Positions 9,309-18,029 of a stretch of DNA of 53,133 nucleotides are shown in pieces. The notes beneath the pieces are model-generated. The model did no database searches. It was not told the DNA's origin and saw nothing but the letters and a program-made list of their open reading frames with translations. Numbering within the stretch: the stretch's first letter is position 1; each line of letters starts with the position of its first letter. Where the stretch lies: contig JAHEAQ010000001.1 of the NCBI GenBank assembly GCA_024642705.1, positions 122,992-176,124 of the forward strand, in the 5' to 3' direction. A program made the translations under genes and the position numbers. The DNA is from Bacteroidota bacterium. GTDB taxonomy: Bacteria > Bacteroidota > Bacteroidia > Chitinophagales > Saprospiraceae.

Positions 9309-10170
9309 ATTTAAGTTTGAATTCGATTGTAATCGTTCCGCATTGTTTCTCAATGGGAGTTTTCGAAAATTTATATCTTTTTGACCCCTCCACTGCCACA
9401 TTTACCAAATCCGTATCCGTTGTAGTCGATCCTTTTTGTGTGTATTTTGCTTCAACAACACTTCCATTCTTATCCACACAAACTCTGACGACTACTTTTC
9501 CCGATTTCTGTGAGTTTTCTTCTATTTCAGGTTCAAAAATGACTCCTCTTTCCGCTAATCCTCCTCCAATGTTTCCTTTTCCTTTAGAAATTCCAGAAAG
9601 GTTATCTGCATTAGGGTCTCCAGCTGGGTCTCCTGCGTTTCCAGAATTGTTATTAGCGGCTGCTCCTTTTCCAATCAGTTCACCAAATTGTTTTTTAGCT
9701 TGTTCGAATTCTGCTCTTTTATTTGCATCGTCAGATTCCTTTTGTTGTGATGTTGATTCTTTATTAGGAATATTTGGCTTTTCAGATACTTCCTTTTTCT
9801 TTTCCTTGACATTTACCACAACATCACTTTTTTCAGTTGTTACTGATTTGGAAGTAATCTTTGAAACAGTTTTATCCGGCGCTTTTGATTCTTGATCGTT
9901 TTTTTCAAGTTTCTCAGATTGTTGGATATCATTATTTCGGTTATTTGGTTCTGCCACTTCTTCTTTTTGACTGTCTTCATTATCACTATTTCCACCTGCG
10001 TCTAATTCACCAAAACTTATAAGGACACCTTCTTGTCCTGGAGGCGGAAAAGGATAAGACCAAAAAGGATAAAGAATTAAAAAAATAAGTAGAATAGCAA
10101 AAATGAAAGCTGCATTTTGAGCCTTGCGCTTATCTTTTACTTCATGTTCTACAATTAAAGAAGTATCCAT
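9307..10170 (-). CDS. tonB: TonB family energy-transducing protein
   Basis: A 287-residue TonB-type protein. One membrane anchor (about residues 20-38) is followed by PFPPPGQEGVLISFGE, the usual junction in Bacteroidota TonB proteins. A long charged periplasmic linker (about 55-195, rich in E, K, S and N) follows, then a C-terminal TonB fold (about 205-287: VVVRVCVDKNGSV through GTITIEFKL). It couples proton motive force to outer-membrane receptors or other envelope work. It is the last gene of the ExbB-ExbD-ExbD-TonB unit, 41 nt after the second exbD. The C-terminal domain contains two cysteines. Confidence 0.9.
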   Translation of the reverse strand: MDTSLIVEHEVKDKRKAQNAAFIFAILLIFLILYPFWSYPFPPPGQEGVLISFGELDAGGNSDNEDSQKEEVAEPNNRNNDIQQSEKLEKNDQESKAPDKTVSKITSKSVTTEKSDVVVNVKEKKKEVSEKPNIPNKESTSQQKESDDANKRAEFEQAKKQFGELIGKGAAANNNSGNAGDPAGDPNADNLSGISKGKGNIGGGLAERGVIFEPEIEENSQKSGKVVVRVCVDKNGSVVEAKYTQKGSTTTDTDLVNVAVEGSKRYKFSKTPIEKQCGTITIEFKLK

Positions 10171-10211
10171 TTGTTGAAATTAAAGTTTTAACAATGAAAA
10201 CAATAATTTTG

Positions 10212-10610
10212 CTAGTTACCGGTAAATACAGCTGTAACTCCATATCTGAATGCGATGTCCATAACTTGAACTACGAATTCATTAGAAGCTTGGGGGTCGG
10301 GAGATATTGTCATACTTACCTCGCTTCCTCTCCTTTTTCTTTTTAGCACAGCAACCGCTTTCTCTAGATTCATTGCAGTAATTCTTTTCCCGTCGAGGAA
10401 AAAGCTTCCATCCCTTTTAATTACTACATTAAAAGGTTCGGTAGTGATTTGAGTTTTCGTAGTTGTTCTTCCTGGCAACTTTAAATTTAATGCATTTGGA
10501 ACCACCAAAGAAGAAGTTAACATAAAGAATATCAACAACAAAAAGATGATGTCTGTTAATGATGACATATTAAATTCTGCACTGACCTTACTTTTCTTTT
10601 TAAGCCCCAT
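10212..10610 (-). CDS. exbD: ExbD/TolR-type biopolymer transport protein, second copy
   Basis: A 132-residue single-pass protein: cytoplasmic KKKSKVSAEF, then NMSSLTDIIFLLLIFFMLTSS with the essential membrane aspartate, then a periplasmic ExbD domain. It forms the proton-driven stator with ExbB. It begins 1 nt after the stop of another exbD. A 42-nt stretch encoding the membrane segment (10536-10577) is identical to that of the neighbour copy, while the periplasmic domains differ. Confidence 0.93.
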   Translation of the reverse strand: MGLKKKSKVSAEFNMSSLTDIIFLLLIFFMLTSSLVVPNALNLKLPGRTTTKTQITTEPFNVVIKRDGSFFLDGKRITAMNLEKAVAVLKRKRRGSEVSMTISPDPQASNEFVVQVMDIAFRYGVTAVFTGN

Positions 10611-10611
10611 T

Positions 10612-11001
10612 TTATTTTCTTGGTTGGGTTGAAATAATTGCTCTCATTTTCAATGCATTGGCTATTTCCATTACTTCAAAAACGCTCTTCCACGGCACAT
10701 TTTTTTCAGCAATTATATTAACAGTTGCATTTTCACTATTATCAGAACTTAATTTTGCCTCATTTATCAATCCTTTAAGCTGATTTTTTGCTGTAATTTT
10801 GCCTTTGAATTTAATTACTCCATCTGCAGTTAACATCACAGGAATATCTGTTGGAGCCACGGTTCTTGAGTCCGATTCTGGCAAATCAATATTAATCTGA
10901 ACTGCAGCAGAAGTTAGCATAAAAAAAATCAGCAACAAAAAGATGATGTCTGTTAATGATGACATATTAAATTCCGCACTTACTTTATTTCTCCTTTTCA
11001 T
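10612..11001 (-). CDS. exbD: ExbD/TolR-type biopolymer transport protein, first copy
   Basis: A 129-residue ExbD paralogue with the same N-terminal block (KVSAEFNMSSLTDIIF) as the adjacent copy and a different periplasmic domain. Two ExbD genes beside one ExbB are common in Bacteroidota, where the two may form mixed dimers inside the ExbB pentamer (general knowledge, not shown here). It lies 19 nt after exbB. Confidence 0.93.
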   Translation of the reverse strand: MKRRNKVSAEFNMSSLTDIIFLLLIFFMLTSAAVQINIDLPESDSRTVAPTDIPVMLTADGVIKFKGKITAKNQLKGLINEAKLSSDNSENATVNIIAEKNVPWKSVFEVMEIANALKMRAIISTQPRK

Positions 11002-11020
11002 TTATTTGATATACTCCTTA

Positions 11021-11707
11021 TTAATTAGACGGTTCTTGTAATAAATCCATAAACTCGACAGTAGTTTTTTCCATTTTGAAAACAACTTTCTCTACAGAAG
11101 CAACTAATAAATTGTATCCAACAAAGGCAAGAATTCCAATAAACAAACCACAAGCTGTTGTAATTAGAGCTTGATATATACCACCTGCTAGTACATCAGG
11201 TGTTACATTTTGTTGGGTTGCCATTTGCCTAAATGCAATGATCATCCCAGTAACAGTTCCAAAAAATCCGATCATTGGAGCAGCACCAGCAATACTTGCT
11301 AGAGTTGAAAGATTTTTCTCAAGCTTAAAAACTTCAAGATTACCTACATTTTCGATTGCTGCGTCAATATCATTTAATGGTTTTCCTATTCTTTGCAAAC
11401 CTTTTTCCACCATTCTAGCGACAGGTGTATCGGTTGAACTGCATAAAGATTTTGCACCTGCAAGATTTCCTGAAGCTACAGAAGCTCTAATATTGTTAAT
11501 AAAATTCTCATCCACTTTCCCTGCTCTTTTGATAGTAAACCATCTTTCTATAAAAATGTAAAGTGCTATTATTGATAAAAACAATAATATTACAACGATA
11601 GCAACACCTATTGTACCACCCTTTAAGATCAAATCATAGAATCTTTCATATTCTACATCTGACTCTGCATTTGCATTTTGAAATAAAAAAAACATCTGTT
11701 GAAACAT
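11021..11707 (-). CDS. exbB: MotA/TolQ/ExbB proton channel protein
   Basis: A 228-residue inner-membrane protein. The first hydrophobic segment is at about 35-53; the paired segments are at about 138-160 and 175-200. The family signature is seen in LASIAGAAPMIGFFGTVTGM and in the second-helix block LITTACGLFIGI. It builds the proton channel with ExbD. It is the first gene of a four-gene unit ending with tonB, preceded by a TAAATTTG -7 box at 11797-11804 on the same strand. Its N-terminus lacks the large periplasmic extension seen in some ExbB proteins. Confidence 0.93.
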   Translation of the reverse strand: MFQQMFFLFQNANAESDVEYERFYDLILKGGTIGVAIVVILLFLSIIALYIFIERWFTIKRAGKVDENFINNIRASVASGNLAGAKSLCSSTDTPVARMVEKGLQRIGKPLNDIDAAIENVGNLEVFKLEKNLSTLASIAGAAPMIGFFGTVTGMIIAFRQMATQQNVTPDVLAGGIYQALITTACGLFIGILAFVGYNLLVASVEKVVFKMEKTTVEFMDLLQEPSN

Positions 11708-11796
11708 GCTTAATTGCTTTTAACTAATAATTAATATAATTTTTTGATAACTTCATTCTAAACGAAGCTGAATTGTAAACAAGTATAAATTCACCA

Positions 11797-11804
11797 CAAA
11801 TTTA
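11797..11804 (-). promoter_or_regulatory. Candidate -7 box of the exbB operon
   Basis: TAAATTTG on the minus strand matches the Bacteroidota -7 consensus TAnnTTTG exactly, about 90 nt before the exbB start. No good TTTG -33 element is seen at the usual spacing. Confidence 0.4.
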
Positions 11805-11969
11805 TTGATAATTTCTAATATATTATAAATTTATTTAATTTGTTAGTTACTTTAATTGAAAGTAAAAGCTAATATTTCTGAATTTTAAAAAACTTTTTAT
11901 CTGCGACGTTAAGTTAAAATCGTAAATGTGGATTGAAATTATCATTAGTACACATAGTAAAATAGCATT

Positions 11970-11995
11970 AATGTGCTATCCTAGTATAGCACATT
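11970..11995. repeat. Perfect 10-bp inverted repeat in the exbB upstream gap
   Basis: AATGTGCTAT (11970-11979) and ATAGCACATT (11986-11995) are exact reverse complements with a 6-nt spacer. No T tract follows. The left arm lies inside a 15-nt sequence that recurs upstream of fabI, so an operator or a decayed mobile-element end is more likely than a terminator. Confidence 0.5.
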
Positions 11996-12103
11996 GAATA
12001 TATATGTCGTTAGTTTGAGGTATTGAATTTGGCATAAAGCAATTTATTAAATATTAATTCCTTGTTAACGTATAAATATTTTATGCATAGTCTCTTAGGG
12101 ATC

Positions 12104-12228
12104 AAAAAAAATTGAAGGTAACGAAAGGTTAAAACCTCGTTGTGGAGTCTTAAATATCTTAATAATTGAATCTCTATTTTCAATCCTAGAAGTTTTCTAT
12201 AATAAACTTCAAGGTTACCTTTTTCAAT
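12104..12228 (-). ncRNA. Candidate structured RNA in the 11.7-12.4 kb gap
   Basis: The 683-bp gap holds no open frame of note, but it has nested complementarity. AAGGTAAC (12115-12122) pairs with GTTACCTT (12214-12221), and ATTG (12111-12114) with CAAT (12225-12228) across a 3-nt bulge. Inside lie an AACGA/GGTT hairpin (about 12120-12141), a 6-bp stem ATTGAA/TTCAAT (12165-12184) and a 7-bp stem GAAGTTT/AAACTTC (12189-12210). Read on the minus strand the closing helix is followed by eight T residues (12104-12111), which favours that strand. It could be a small RNA, a leader element or a miniature inverted-repeat element. It has no tRNA or known-riboswitch signature that I recognise. Confidence 0.3.
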
Positions 12229-12390
12229 GCTTAATTAGTTACAAATTTCATTGGAAATCCATTTTAGACTTGGATCGATAATTTAAATATTGAATTAGAG
12301 AAAATATCAAATCTTTACTTGGTTCTCTTGAAATATTGAACTAATGGGATCAATCGATAGTTTATAATTCAGTACAAAACATGCATTATT

Positions 12391-12798
12391 ATGGATCATT
12401 TTAATTCAAAGTTTAAGACTCTGGTTTTTGGCGCTTCTACAAAAAAATATAGATACTCATACAGAGCGGTTCATCTTCTTGCTCTAAATGGTTTTGAGGC
12501 TGTGCCAGTCGGATTATCAGAAGGGGAAATTGATGGAATACAAATATTAACTGGGCACCCTGATATCAAAAATATTCATACTATTAGTATGTATGTGAAT
12601 AAAGAAAGACAGATAGAACACTATGGGTATTTTTTGGAACTAAAACCAAAAAGAATAATTTTTAATCCTGGTACTGAAAATCCAGAATTAACGAAACTTG
12701 CAACTGAAAAAGGAATAAAATGCGAAAATTCATGCACACTTGTACTCTTGAGTATCGGACAATATGCAGATGAAAAAGAAAATGTTACAATACCCTAG
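12391..12798 (+). CDS. CoA-binding domain protein, YccU-like
   Basis: A 135-residue single Rossmann domain of the CoA_binding_2 type: TLVFGASTKKYRYSYRAV near the N-terminus, VPVGLSEGEIDG in the middle and IIFNPGTENPEL towards the C-terminus. Such proteins bind CoA through the glycine-containing loop; a catalytic role has not been assigned. It is a single gene convergent with the proline dehydrogenase gene, with 9 nt between the stops. Confidence 0.85.
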   Translation: MDHFNSKFKTLVFGASTKKYRYSYRAVHLLALNGFEAVPVGLSEGEIDGIQILTGHPDIKNIHTISMYVNKERQIEHYGYFLELKPKRIIFNPGTENPELTKLATEKGIKCENSCTLVLLSIGQYADEKENVTIP

Positions 12799-12807
12799 TT
12801 TATTTTT

Positions 12808-14013
12808 CTAAAGTGCTCTTCTATTTTTTTCTTTGCTAATCAAACTTAATTCTCGACCTATATCGCCAGTAACAGAAGTATTCTCTTCAGCACGTCTCAC
12901 TAAGTAAGGAACAACTTCTTTAACTTTACCATACACCACATATTTAGCTACATTATACCCTGATTCTGCCAAATTGTAAGTTATATTATCACTCATGCCT
13001 AGCAATTGGCAAAAATTAAGATTTGGGTGATCATTAGGCATATTTCTTTCTTCAATATGTTCAGCTTGCAAAAAACAACTTTTTTCATTGTGGGTTGCTG
13101 CACATGATGCGATAGCTTCATAATTATCAAGACAAAACTTTAAGCCTAAATTATAATCCCTATCCGTATTCTCTTTATTTGTGTGTATTGGAGATGGATA
13201 ATTCATTTCTTTTGCACGCTCTCTTTCTTTGTCCATATAAGCACCTCGAACCAATTTTGCTCCCAGAAGATAATTTTCTTGTTTTGATCTTTCAAAAGAT
13301 GCTTTAAGGAAATCCAGTCTGTCAATTCTGTACATTTGAAATGTATTGTAAACAGCAACTCTTTCTTTGTTGTATTTGCCCATCATTGAATTTGCCAGCA
13401 AATCGATGGTATCTTGCATCCAGCTTTCTTCAGCATCAATAAACACTCCTACTTCCAATTCATTTGCTCGTTTGCAGATTCTTTCTAATCTATTGACCAT
13501 TAAATCATATGCTCTTTGTTCTCCTCCTGTGAACTCAATACTTTTATCCCTGATAATAGCCTGTTTTTTAGTCAGAATATCATTTTCTCCAATGGCTGTC
13601 ATTTTAATACTTATTACAGGAACCGAAATATTAGAAGCTGCAAATTCAACACCTCTTATGAACTCTTCAGTCACCTTTTCCAATTCATCTTCTCCCGTTT
13701 TTCCTTCAGCACCATAATCCAAAATTGTTAACACATTAGATTTGTACAATTTATCAATGGTAGTTTGACTATCCAACAGATTTTCACCCCCACAAAATTG
13801 CTCGAAAATAGTAGCTTTAACAATACTTTTAGCAAAAGGTATAGAAAATTTCACTGCAAATAATCCAAGTCTAGATCCAATCCGAACAATATGACGATTA
13901 TTCATAAATTTGAACAACCAATACATCTTTCTTAATTCTCTGTTGGTTTTATCTGCAAAAGCAATTTCGGTATTTGAAAAATCTAAATGACTTTTCCGCT
14001 CACTAGTTTCCAT
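12808..14013 (-). CDS. Proline dehydrogenase
   Basis: Oxidises L-proline to pyrroline-5-carboxylate with FAD. The 401-residue product is a monofunctional PRODH barrel. The flavin- and substrate-binding strand LVRGAYMDKER is at 254-264, and the terminal signature PYLVRRAEEN at 369-378 carries the substrate-binding arginine pair (Arg373, Arg374). GVFIDAEESW at 189-198 is also typical. It is the last gene of a six-gene leftward operon. No pyrroline-5-carboxylate dehydrogenase gene is nearby. Confidence 0.92.
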   Translation of the reverse strand: METSERKSHLDFSNTEIAFADKTNRELRKMYWLFKFMNNRHIVRIGSRLGLFAVKFSIPFAKSIVKATIFEQFCGGENLLDSQTTIDKLYKSNVLTILDYGAEGKTGEDELEKVTEEFIRGVEFAASNISVPVISIKMTAIGENDILTKKQAIIRDKSIEFTGGEQRAYDLMVNRLERICKRANELEVGVFIDAEESWMQDTIDLLANSMMGKYNKERVAVYNTFQMYRIDRLDFLKASFERSKQENYLLGAKLVRGAYMDKERERAKEMNYPSPIHTNKENTDRDYNLGLKFCLDNYEAIASCAATHNEKSCFLQAEHIEERNMPNDHPNLNFCQLLGMSDNITYNLAESGYNVAKYVVYGKVKEVVPYLVRRAEENTSVTGDIGRELSLISKEKNRRAL

Positions 14014-14023
14014 TAATTAATAT

Positions 14024-14758
14024 TTAAATTCCGTTCCAAATTTGCCATGACTTTTCAGCTTGTAATTTTAGCATATCATAGCCATTTTTAATAGCAGCAT
14101 TTTGTTTTTGTCCTAAAGACAAAAATAACGTTTTTTCAGGATTGTATACCAAGTCATATAAAAAATGTTCACTGTTAATATATTGGTATGGAATGTCGGG
14201 TGCATTGTCTATATCTGGCCATGTTCCTAATGGAGTTGTATTTATCACTACAAGCTTACCTTTAAACATGCTCGCATTTAATTCACTATAATTAAAATAG
14301 CCTTTTTTACGGGAAACAATTTGAAATTCAATTCCTAATTTTTCCAATGTAAACTTCACCGCCTTACTTGCTCCTCCACTTCCGAGAATCAATGCTTTTT
14401 CTGGTTTTTGCAACCCATAAAATTCTTTCAAAGATTGCTCAAATCCATACGAATCCGTATTGTAACCCTTCAATTTTCCATTTTCAAATTTTATTGTATT
14501 TACAGCACCAATTTCTTTTGCTTCTGAACTCAAATCATCAAGATAAGGTATAATTAGTTCTTTGTATGGAATGGTTACATTTAAGCCTACAAAATCTTTT
14601 TTTGCAAGATCCATAAAATCTTCTACACATTCTAAATCGTAAAGGTCATAAACAGCATCATTTATACCTTCATTTTTGAATTTAGCAGCAAAATATCCCG
14701 GAGAGAATGAATGTTTCAAAGGATGACCTATAAGTCCAAACTTTCTGATGTGGTTCAT
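14024..14758 (-). CDS. aroE: Shikimate dehydrogenase
   Basis: Reduces 3-dehydroshikimate to shikimate with NADPH in aromatic amino-acid synthesis. At 244 residues it is slightly short for AroE but complete: SFSP at 17-20 binds shikimate, NVTIPYK at 60-66 supplies the catalytic lysine (Lys66), NTD at 100-102 the catalytic aspartate (Asp102), and GSGGAS at 126-131 the cofactor loop. It follows the sugar-transferase gene with no gap and precedes proline dehydrogenase by 10 nt. Confidence 0.94.
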   Translation of the reverse strand: MNHIRKFGLIGHPLKHSFSPGYFAAKFKNEGINDAVYDLYDLECVEDFMDLAKKDFVGLNVTIPYKELIIPYLDDLSSEAKEIGAVNTIKFENGKLKGYNTDSYGFEQSLKEFYGLQKPEKALILGSGGASKAVKFTLEKLGIEFQIVSRKKGYFNYSELNASMFKGKLVVINTTPLGTWPDIDNAPDIPYQYINSEHFLYDLVYNPEKTLFLSLGQKQNAAIKNGYDMLKLQAEKSWQIWNGI

Positions 14759-16180
14759 TTATTTACCTTTACCTCTTAATATGACTAAAACGGTATAGAA
14801 AAGAATTTTTATATCAAGTGCAATGGACATGTTTTCAAGGTATAACATATCAAATTTCATTCGTTGCAGCATTTGCTCCACAGTGGAAGCATAACCATAT
14901 TTTACTTGACCCCATGAGGTTACACCAGGTCTAACTTTAAGCAACTGACGATAATAAGGAGCTTCCTTTGCTATCAAATCGATAAAATATTTTCTTTCCG
15001 GCCTGGGTCCAACCAATGACATGTCACCTTTTAATATATTCCAAAATTGTGGAATTTCATCCAATCTCCATTTTCTCATAATACTACCCCATGGTGTCTG
15101 TCTATCATCATTCTCTTGTGCCAATTGAGGACCATCAGGTTCAGCATTGAGATACATTGATCTAAACTTATATATTTTAAAGGGCTTGCCATTCAAACCA
15201 ATCCTTTCCTGTTTAAATAAAATAGGCCCAACTGAAGAAAGTCGAACTCGAATAGCTAAATATAATGCCAATGGGGACAACACAATTATTGCAAAAATAC
15301 TTGCTAAAACATCTATAACTCTTTTCACGAAAAATTGCCAGTTGGGCATTAATTCTCTTTCTATTTCAATAAGGACTGCACCATACAAATGATTCATTTT
15401 AACAGTACCCAGCAGAATATCATACATATCAGGAATAATTTTCACCAATACACTTTCATCAAAATCCGAAAGTGTATCAATTATTTCACTTAATCTATTG
15501 TGTTCTGAAGTCTCGATGGCAATAATAACTTCTTCTATGTTATAGTCTCTAACTACTTGTCCAAGATCTTTTATATTACCAAGTTTTTGCAAATGTTTAT
15601 CTATCAGATTTGCACTATTGCCATTGCTATCTATGAATCCAACAAAATGATGACCTAACTTATATGGTCTACTTTTAATTTCTTCATACAGATCGAGTGC
15701 ATTTTGATCACCTCCTATGATTAAGGTATTATAAGCAACTTTACCGCTTTTCAATCGTCGGCTTGCAATTGTTAGCAACACCATTCTTACCACAACAGTA
15801 AAACCAAAATGAAATAAAAAAAGTGTTCCAAATACTTTGAATGCACTTGTTAATTTTAGAGCCAAATCATCCTGCAAAACGGTAAAAAACAATGCAAGGA
15901 CACCCATAAAACTTAAGAAAAAAGTTCTCGTGAATGTTGCGAACCGAGAAAATCTATAGATATCTTTATATTTATCAAAAATAGAATAGAATAAAAGCCA
16001 AAAAATGGGAATAAAAAACATCCCGTACCAAAGTTTTTCATCTTGGAATATAGAATACCAATCGGAAGGTGATCCTTCTATACCTTTTCTATATGAAAAG
16101 AAACATATCCACGCAAACATAGCCGTGAGATAATCTCCAATTCTATAAATGAACAATTCTTTTCCTCTTTGCCTCTTCAT
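14759..16180 (-). CDS. Polyprenyl-phosphate sugar-1-phosphate transferase (WcaJ/WbaP type)
   Basis: Starts exopolysaccharide or O-antigen repeat assembly by moving a sugar-1-phosphate onto undecaprenyl phosphate. The 473-residue product has about four N-terminal membrane segments (to about 135), a Rossmann-like central domain (TLIIGGDQNALDLYEE, about 150-270), and from about 285 a membrane hairpin plus the bacterial sugar transferase domain. The latter has KFRSM, WRLDEIPQFWN, the GPRPER loop and RPGVTSWGQV. The donor sugar cannot be inferred. No glycosyltransferase cluster surrounds it; the oxidoreductase two genes upstream may supply a modified sugar. Confidence 0.93.
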   Translation of the reverse strand: MKRQRGKELFIYRIGDYLTAMFAWICFFSYRKGIEGSPSDWYSIFQDEKLWYGMFFIPIFWLLFYSIFDKYKDIYRFSRFATFTRTFFLSFMGVLALFFTVLQDDLALKLTSAFKVFGTLFLFHFGFTVVVRMVLLTIASRRLKSGKVAYNTLIIGGDQNALDLYEEIKSRPYKLGHHFVGFIDSNGNSANLIDKHLQKLGNIKDLGQVVRDYNIEEVIIAIETSEHNRLSEIIDTLSDFDESVLVKIIPDMYDILLGTVKMNHLYGAVLIEIERELMPNWQFFVKRVIDVLASIFAIIVLSPLALYLAIRVRLSSVGPILFKQERIGLNGKPFKIYKFRSMYLNAEPDGPQLAQENDDRQTPWGSIMRKWRLDEIPQFWNILKGDMSLVGPRPERKYFIDLIAKEAPYYRQLLKVRPGVTSWGQVKYGYASTVEQMLQRMKFDMLYLENMSIALDIKILFYTVLVILRGKGK

Positions 16181-16181
16181 A

Positions 16182-17039
16182 TTAAAAATGCAAAAACTTT
16201 ATATTATCTACATAAATCAAGCCCTCTAATGTGCTATTCGAATTGTCAGCAGCAAGTAGAACTTGATATCCATTAAGATTGGAAGCAACAATCAATTCCG
16301 TGAAGTTGATATATGCCTTTTTCCAATCCTTCTCAGACCTTAATGATACAAAATAATCTTTAAAAATTTGGTCTCCACTGATTCCAATTAAACCAATATT
16401 CAAATCAATATTGCCTTTGTAATCAATTTCTAAATATACTGGACTTCCATCTGTTGGTATTCCATTAAAAACTAATTTAGTTGCCTCCTCAACAACTTCA
16501 TTTGGTTGCAATAAAATTTTCCCTGATTTAACACCACTTGCAGCGGTTTCATCCGTAATTACAATATTTGTTGTAGAGTCCCCATCTTCATCAAAACCGA
16601 ATAAATTAACTCCTTCAAAATCTGCAACCATTCGAAATTTTGTCGCCTCAAGGTACCTAAATTTTGGCATAATATTGCTTTCCATTCCTTCATTTAGCAT
16701 TATTTCCGTTTCAAAATTTCCAACAAAAGGATAAACCACAGATGATGAATTGATTCCATTATCTCTAATGCCAGCTTGGAATGATATATTAATTTTCATT
16801 CCCTGATTTTGATTAATGATTGCCACTTTTTTAGGCAATTCATATATGCCTATACTCTTTCCTTCTTGATAAATCCAAGCATCCTTGAAATTGTGGTTAT
16901 TAGAACCTTCACTTGAATTAGTTTCCAAGACCATTTTATCTATATAAATATAAGAAATTGGAGAAACATTCAAACTTGGAATTGAACAAGCAGATACTAA
17001 TATTAAAAATGCTGCTTCCAAAAAATAGATTAAGCGCAT
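16182..17039 (-). CDS. Putative lipoprotein, unknown function
   Basis: A 285-residue product with a lipoprotein signal: hydrophobic core then LVSAC, so Cys18 would be the lipidated residue. The mature part is rich in beta strand with many asparagines and acidic residues and looks like a jelly-roll or carbohydrate-binding sandwich; the ending GLIYVDNIKFLHF is typical of such folds. No catalytic motif is recognised. It sits between the Gfo/Idh oxidoreductase (5-nt gap) and the sugar transferase (1-nt gap), so a surface-polysaccharide role is possible. Confidence 0.8.
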   Translation of the reverse strand: MRLIYFLEAAFLILVSACSIPSLNVSPISYIYIDKMVLETNSSEGSNNHNFKDAWIYQEGKSIGIYELPKKVAIINQNQGMKINISFQAGIRDNGINSSSVVYPFVGNFETEIMLNEGMESNIMPKFRYLEATKFRMVADFEGVNLFGFDEDGDSTTNIVITDETAASGVKSGKILLQPNEVVEEATKLVFNGIPTDGSPVYLEIDYKGNIDLNIGLIGISGDQIFKDYFVSLRSEKDWKKAYINFTELIVASNLNGYQVLLAADNSNSTLEGLIYVDNIKFLHF

Positions 17040-17044
17040 AAATA

Positions 17045-18028
17045 CTAATTTTTACCGTATTTAGTTTCTTTAATTTTTATTTGCTGAATTATTTCCAATG
17101 CTATTTTCAAAGACTGGTGTGCTTCTTTAATTCCTGCCTCTACCTTCGCTCCATTTTGAATTGAATTATAAAAAGCTTTCAGCTCTTCAACAATTGCATT
17201 ATTTTCTATAATTTCAGGACTTTCTAGATTAACATATCTTTTACCTTTACTTGTCTCAAGCTCAAAGCCTGAGGGTATTTCATTACCCATAATTTCTTCT
17301 TCTAACTTGATCACATTTAATTCTTTTTCTAAAAAATCTATGCTCACATAGGAATCATTTCCGAACAATCTCAATTTCCGCATTTGTTTCATACTTATTC
17401 TGCTTGCGGTCAAATTAGCAACACATCCATTGGTAAACTCAATCCTTGCATTGGCAATATCAGGAGTATCACTAACTATGGAAACTCCACTTGCACTTAT
17501 ATTAGTTACCGAGCTATTGACCAAAGAACAAACTATATCAATGTCATGAATCATTAGATCCAGCACTACTGAAACATCTGTTCCTCTTGGATTAAAAGTT
17601 GCAATTCTATGCCCTTCAATAAACATAGGATTGATGATCTTATTTTTGATTGGAATGAATGCCGGATTAAAGCGCTCCACATGACCCACTTGTAAAATTA
17701 GATGAGTCGGTAACACTGCAATAATTTCTTCAATTTGATTTAATTCATAGCAAATAGGTTTTTCTACAAATATATGTTTCCCAGCTTTGACGGACTTCAT
17801 AATTAATTCAAAGTGCGTTGTTGTTGTACTTACTATATCTATTGCCTCTACTTCTAGTAATAAATCATCTATACTGTCAAATGATTTTATGGAATCTTCA
17901 ATTTGTCCAGAAACTTTTGGATTAGGATCATAATATCCGACCACTTCAAAATTGGTCTGTTTCAAACATTTCAAATGGATTTTTCCTAAATGCCCCAAAC
18001 CAAGTATGCCTATTTTTATTTTTTTCAT
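17045..18028 (-). CDS. Gfo/Idh/MocA family oxidoreductase
   Basis: A 327-residue NAD(P)-dependent oxidoreductase. The nucleotide loop GLGHLGKIH is near residues 10-18, and the conserved lysine motif EKPICYEL marks the family's catalytic lysine. The HDIDIV segment provides the usual downstream histidine and aspartate. Members oxidise or reduce sugars and sugar nucleotides. The sugar transferase and lipoprotein downstream suggest nucleotide-sugar modification, but the substrate is not determined by sequence alone. Confidence 0.88.
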   Translation of the reverse strand: MKKIKIGILGLGHLGKIHLKCLKQTNFEVVGYYDPNPKVSGQIEDSIKSFDSIDDLLLEVEAIDIVSTTTTHFELIMKSVKAGKHIFVEKPICYELNQIEEIIAVLPTHLILQVGHVERFNPAFIPIKNKIINPMFIEGHRIATFNPRGTDVSVVLDLMIHDIDIVCSLVNSSVTNISASGVSIVSDTPDIANARIEFTNGCVANLTASRISMKQMRKLRLFGNDSYVSIDFLEKELNVIKLEEEIMGNEIPSGFELETSKGKRYVNLESPEIIENNAIVEELKAFYNSIQNGAKVEAGIKEAHQSLKIALEIIQQIKIKETKYGKN

Positions 18029-18029
18029 G

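Noticed and set aside
9317-9895. A 192-residue open frame on the plus strand
   Set aside because: It is antisense to the well-supported TonB gene and has the serine- and phenylalanine-rich composition expected of the complement of its acidic, lysine-rich linker.
12104-12228. tRNA, tmRNA or integron attC in the structured gap
   Set aside because: There is no TpsiC GTTC-type motif, no anticodon-stem pattern of the right size, and no attC core sites.
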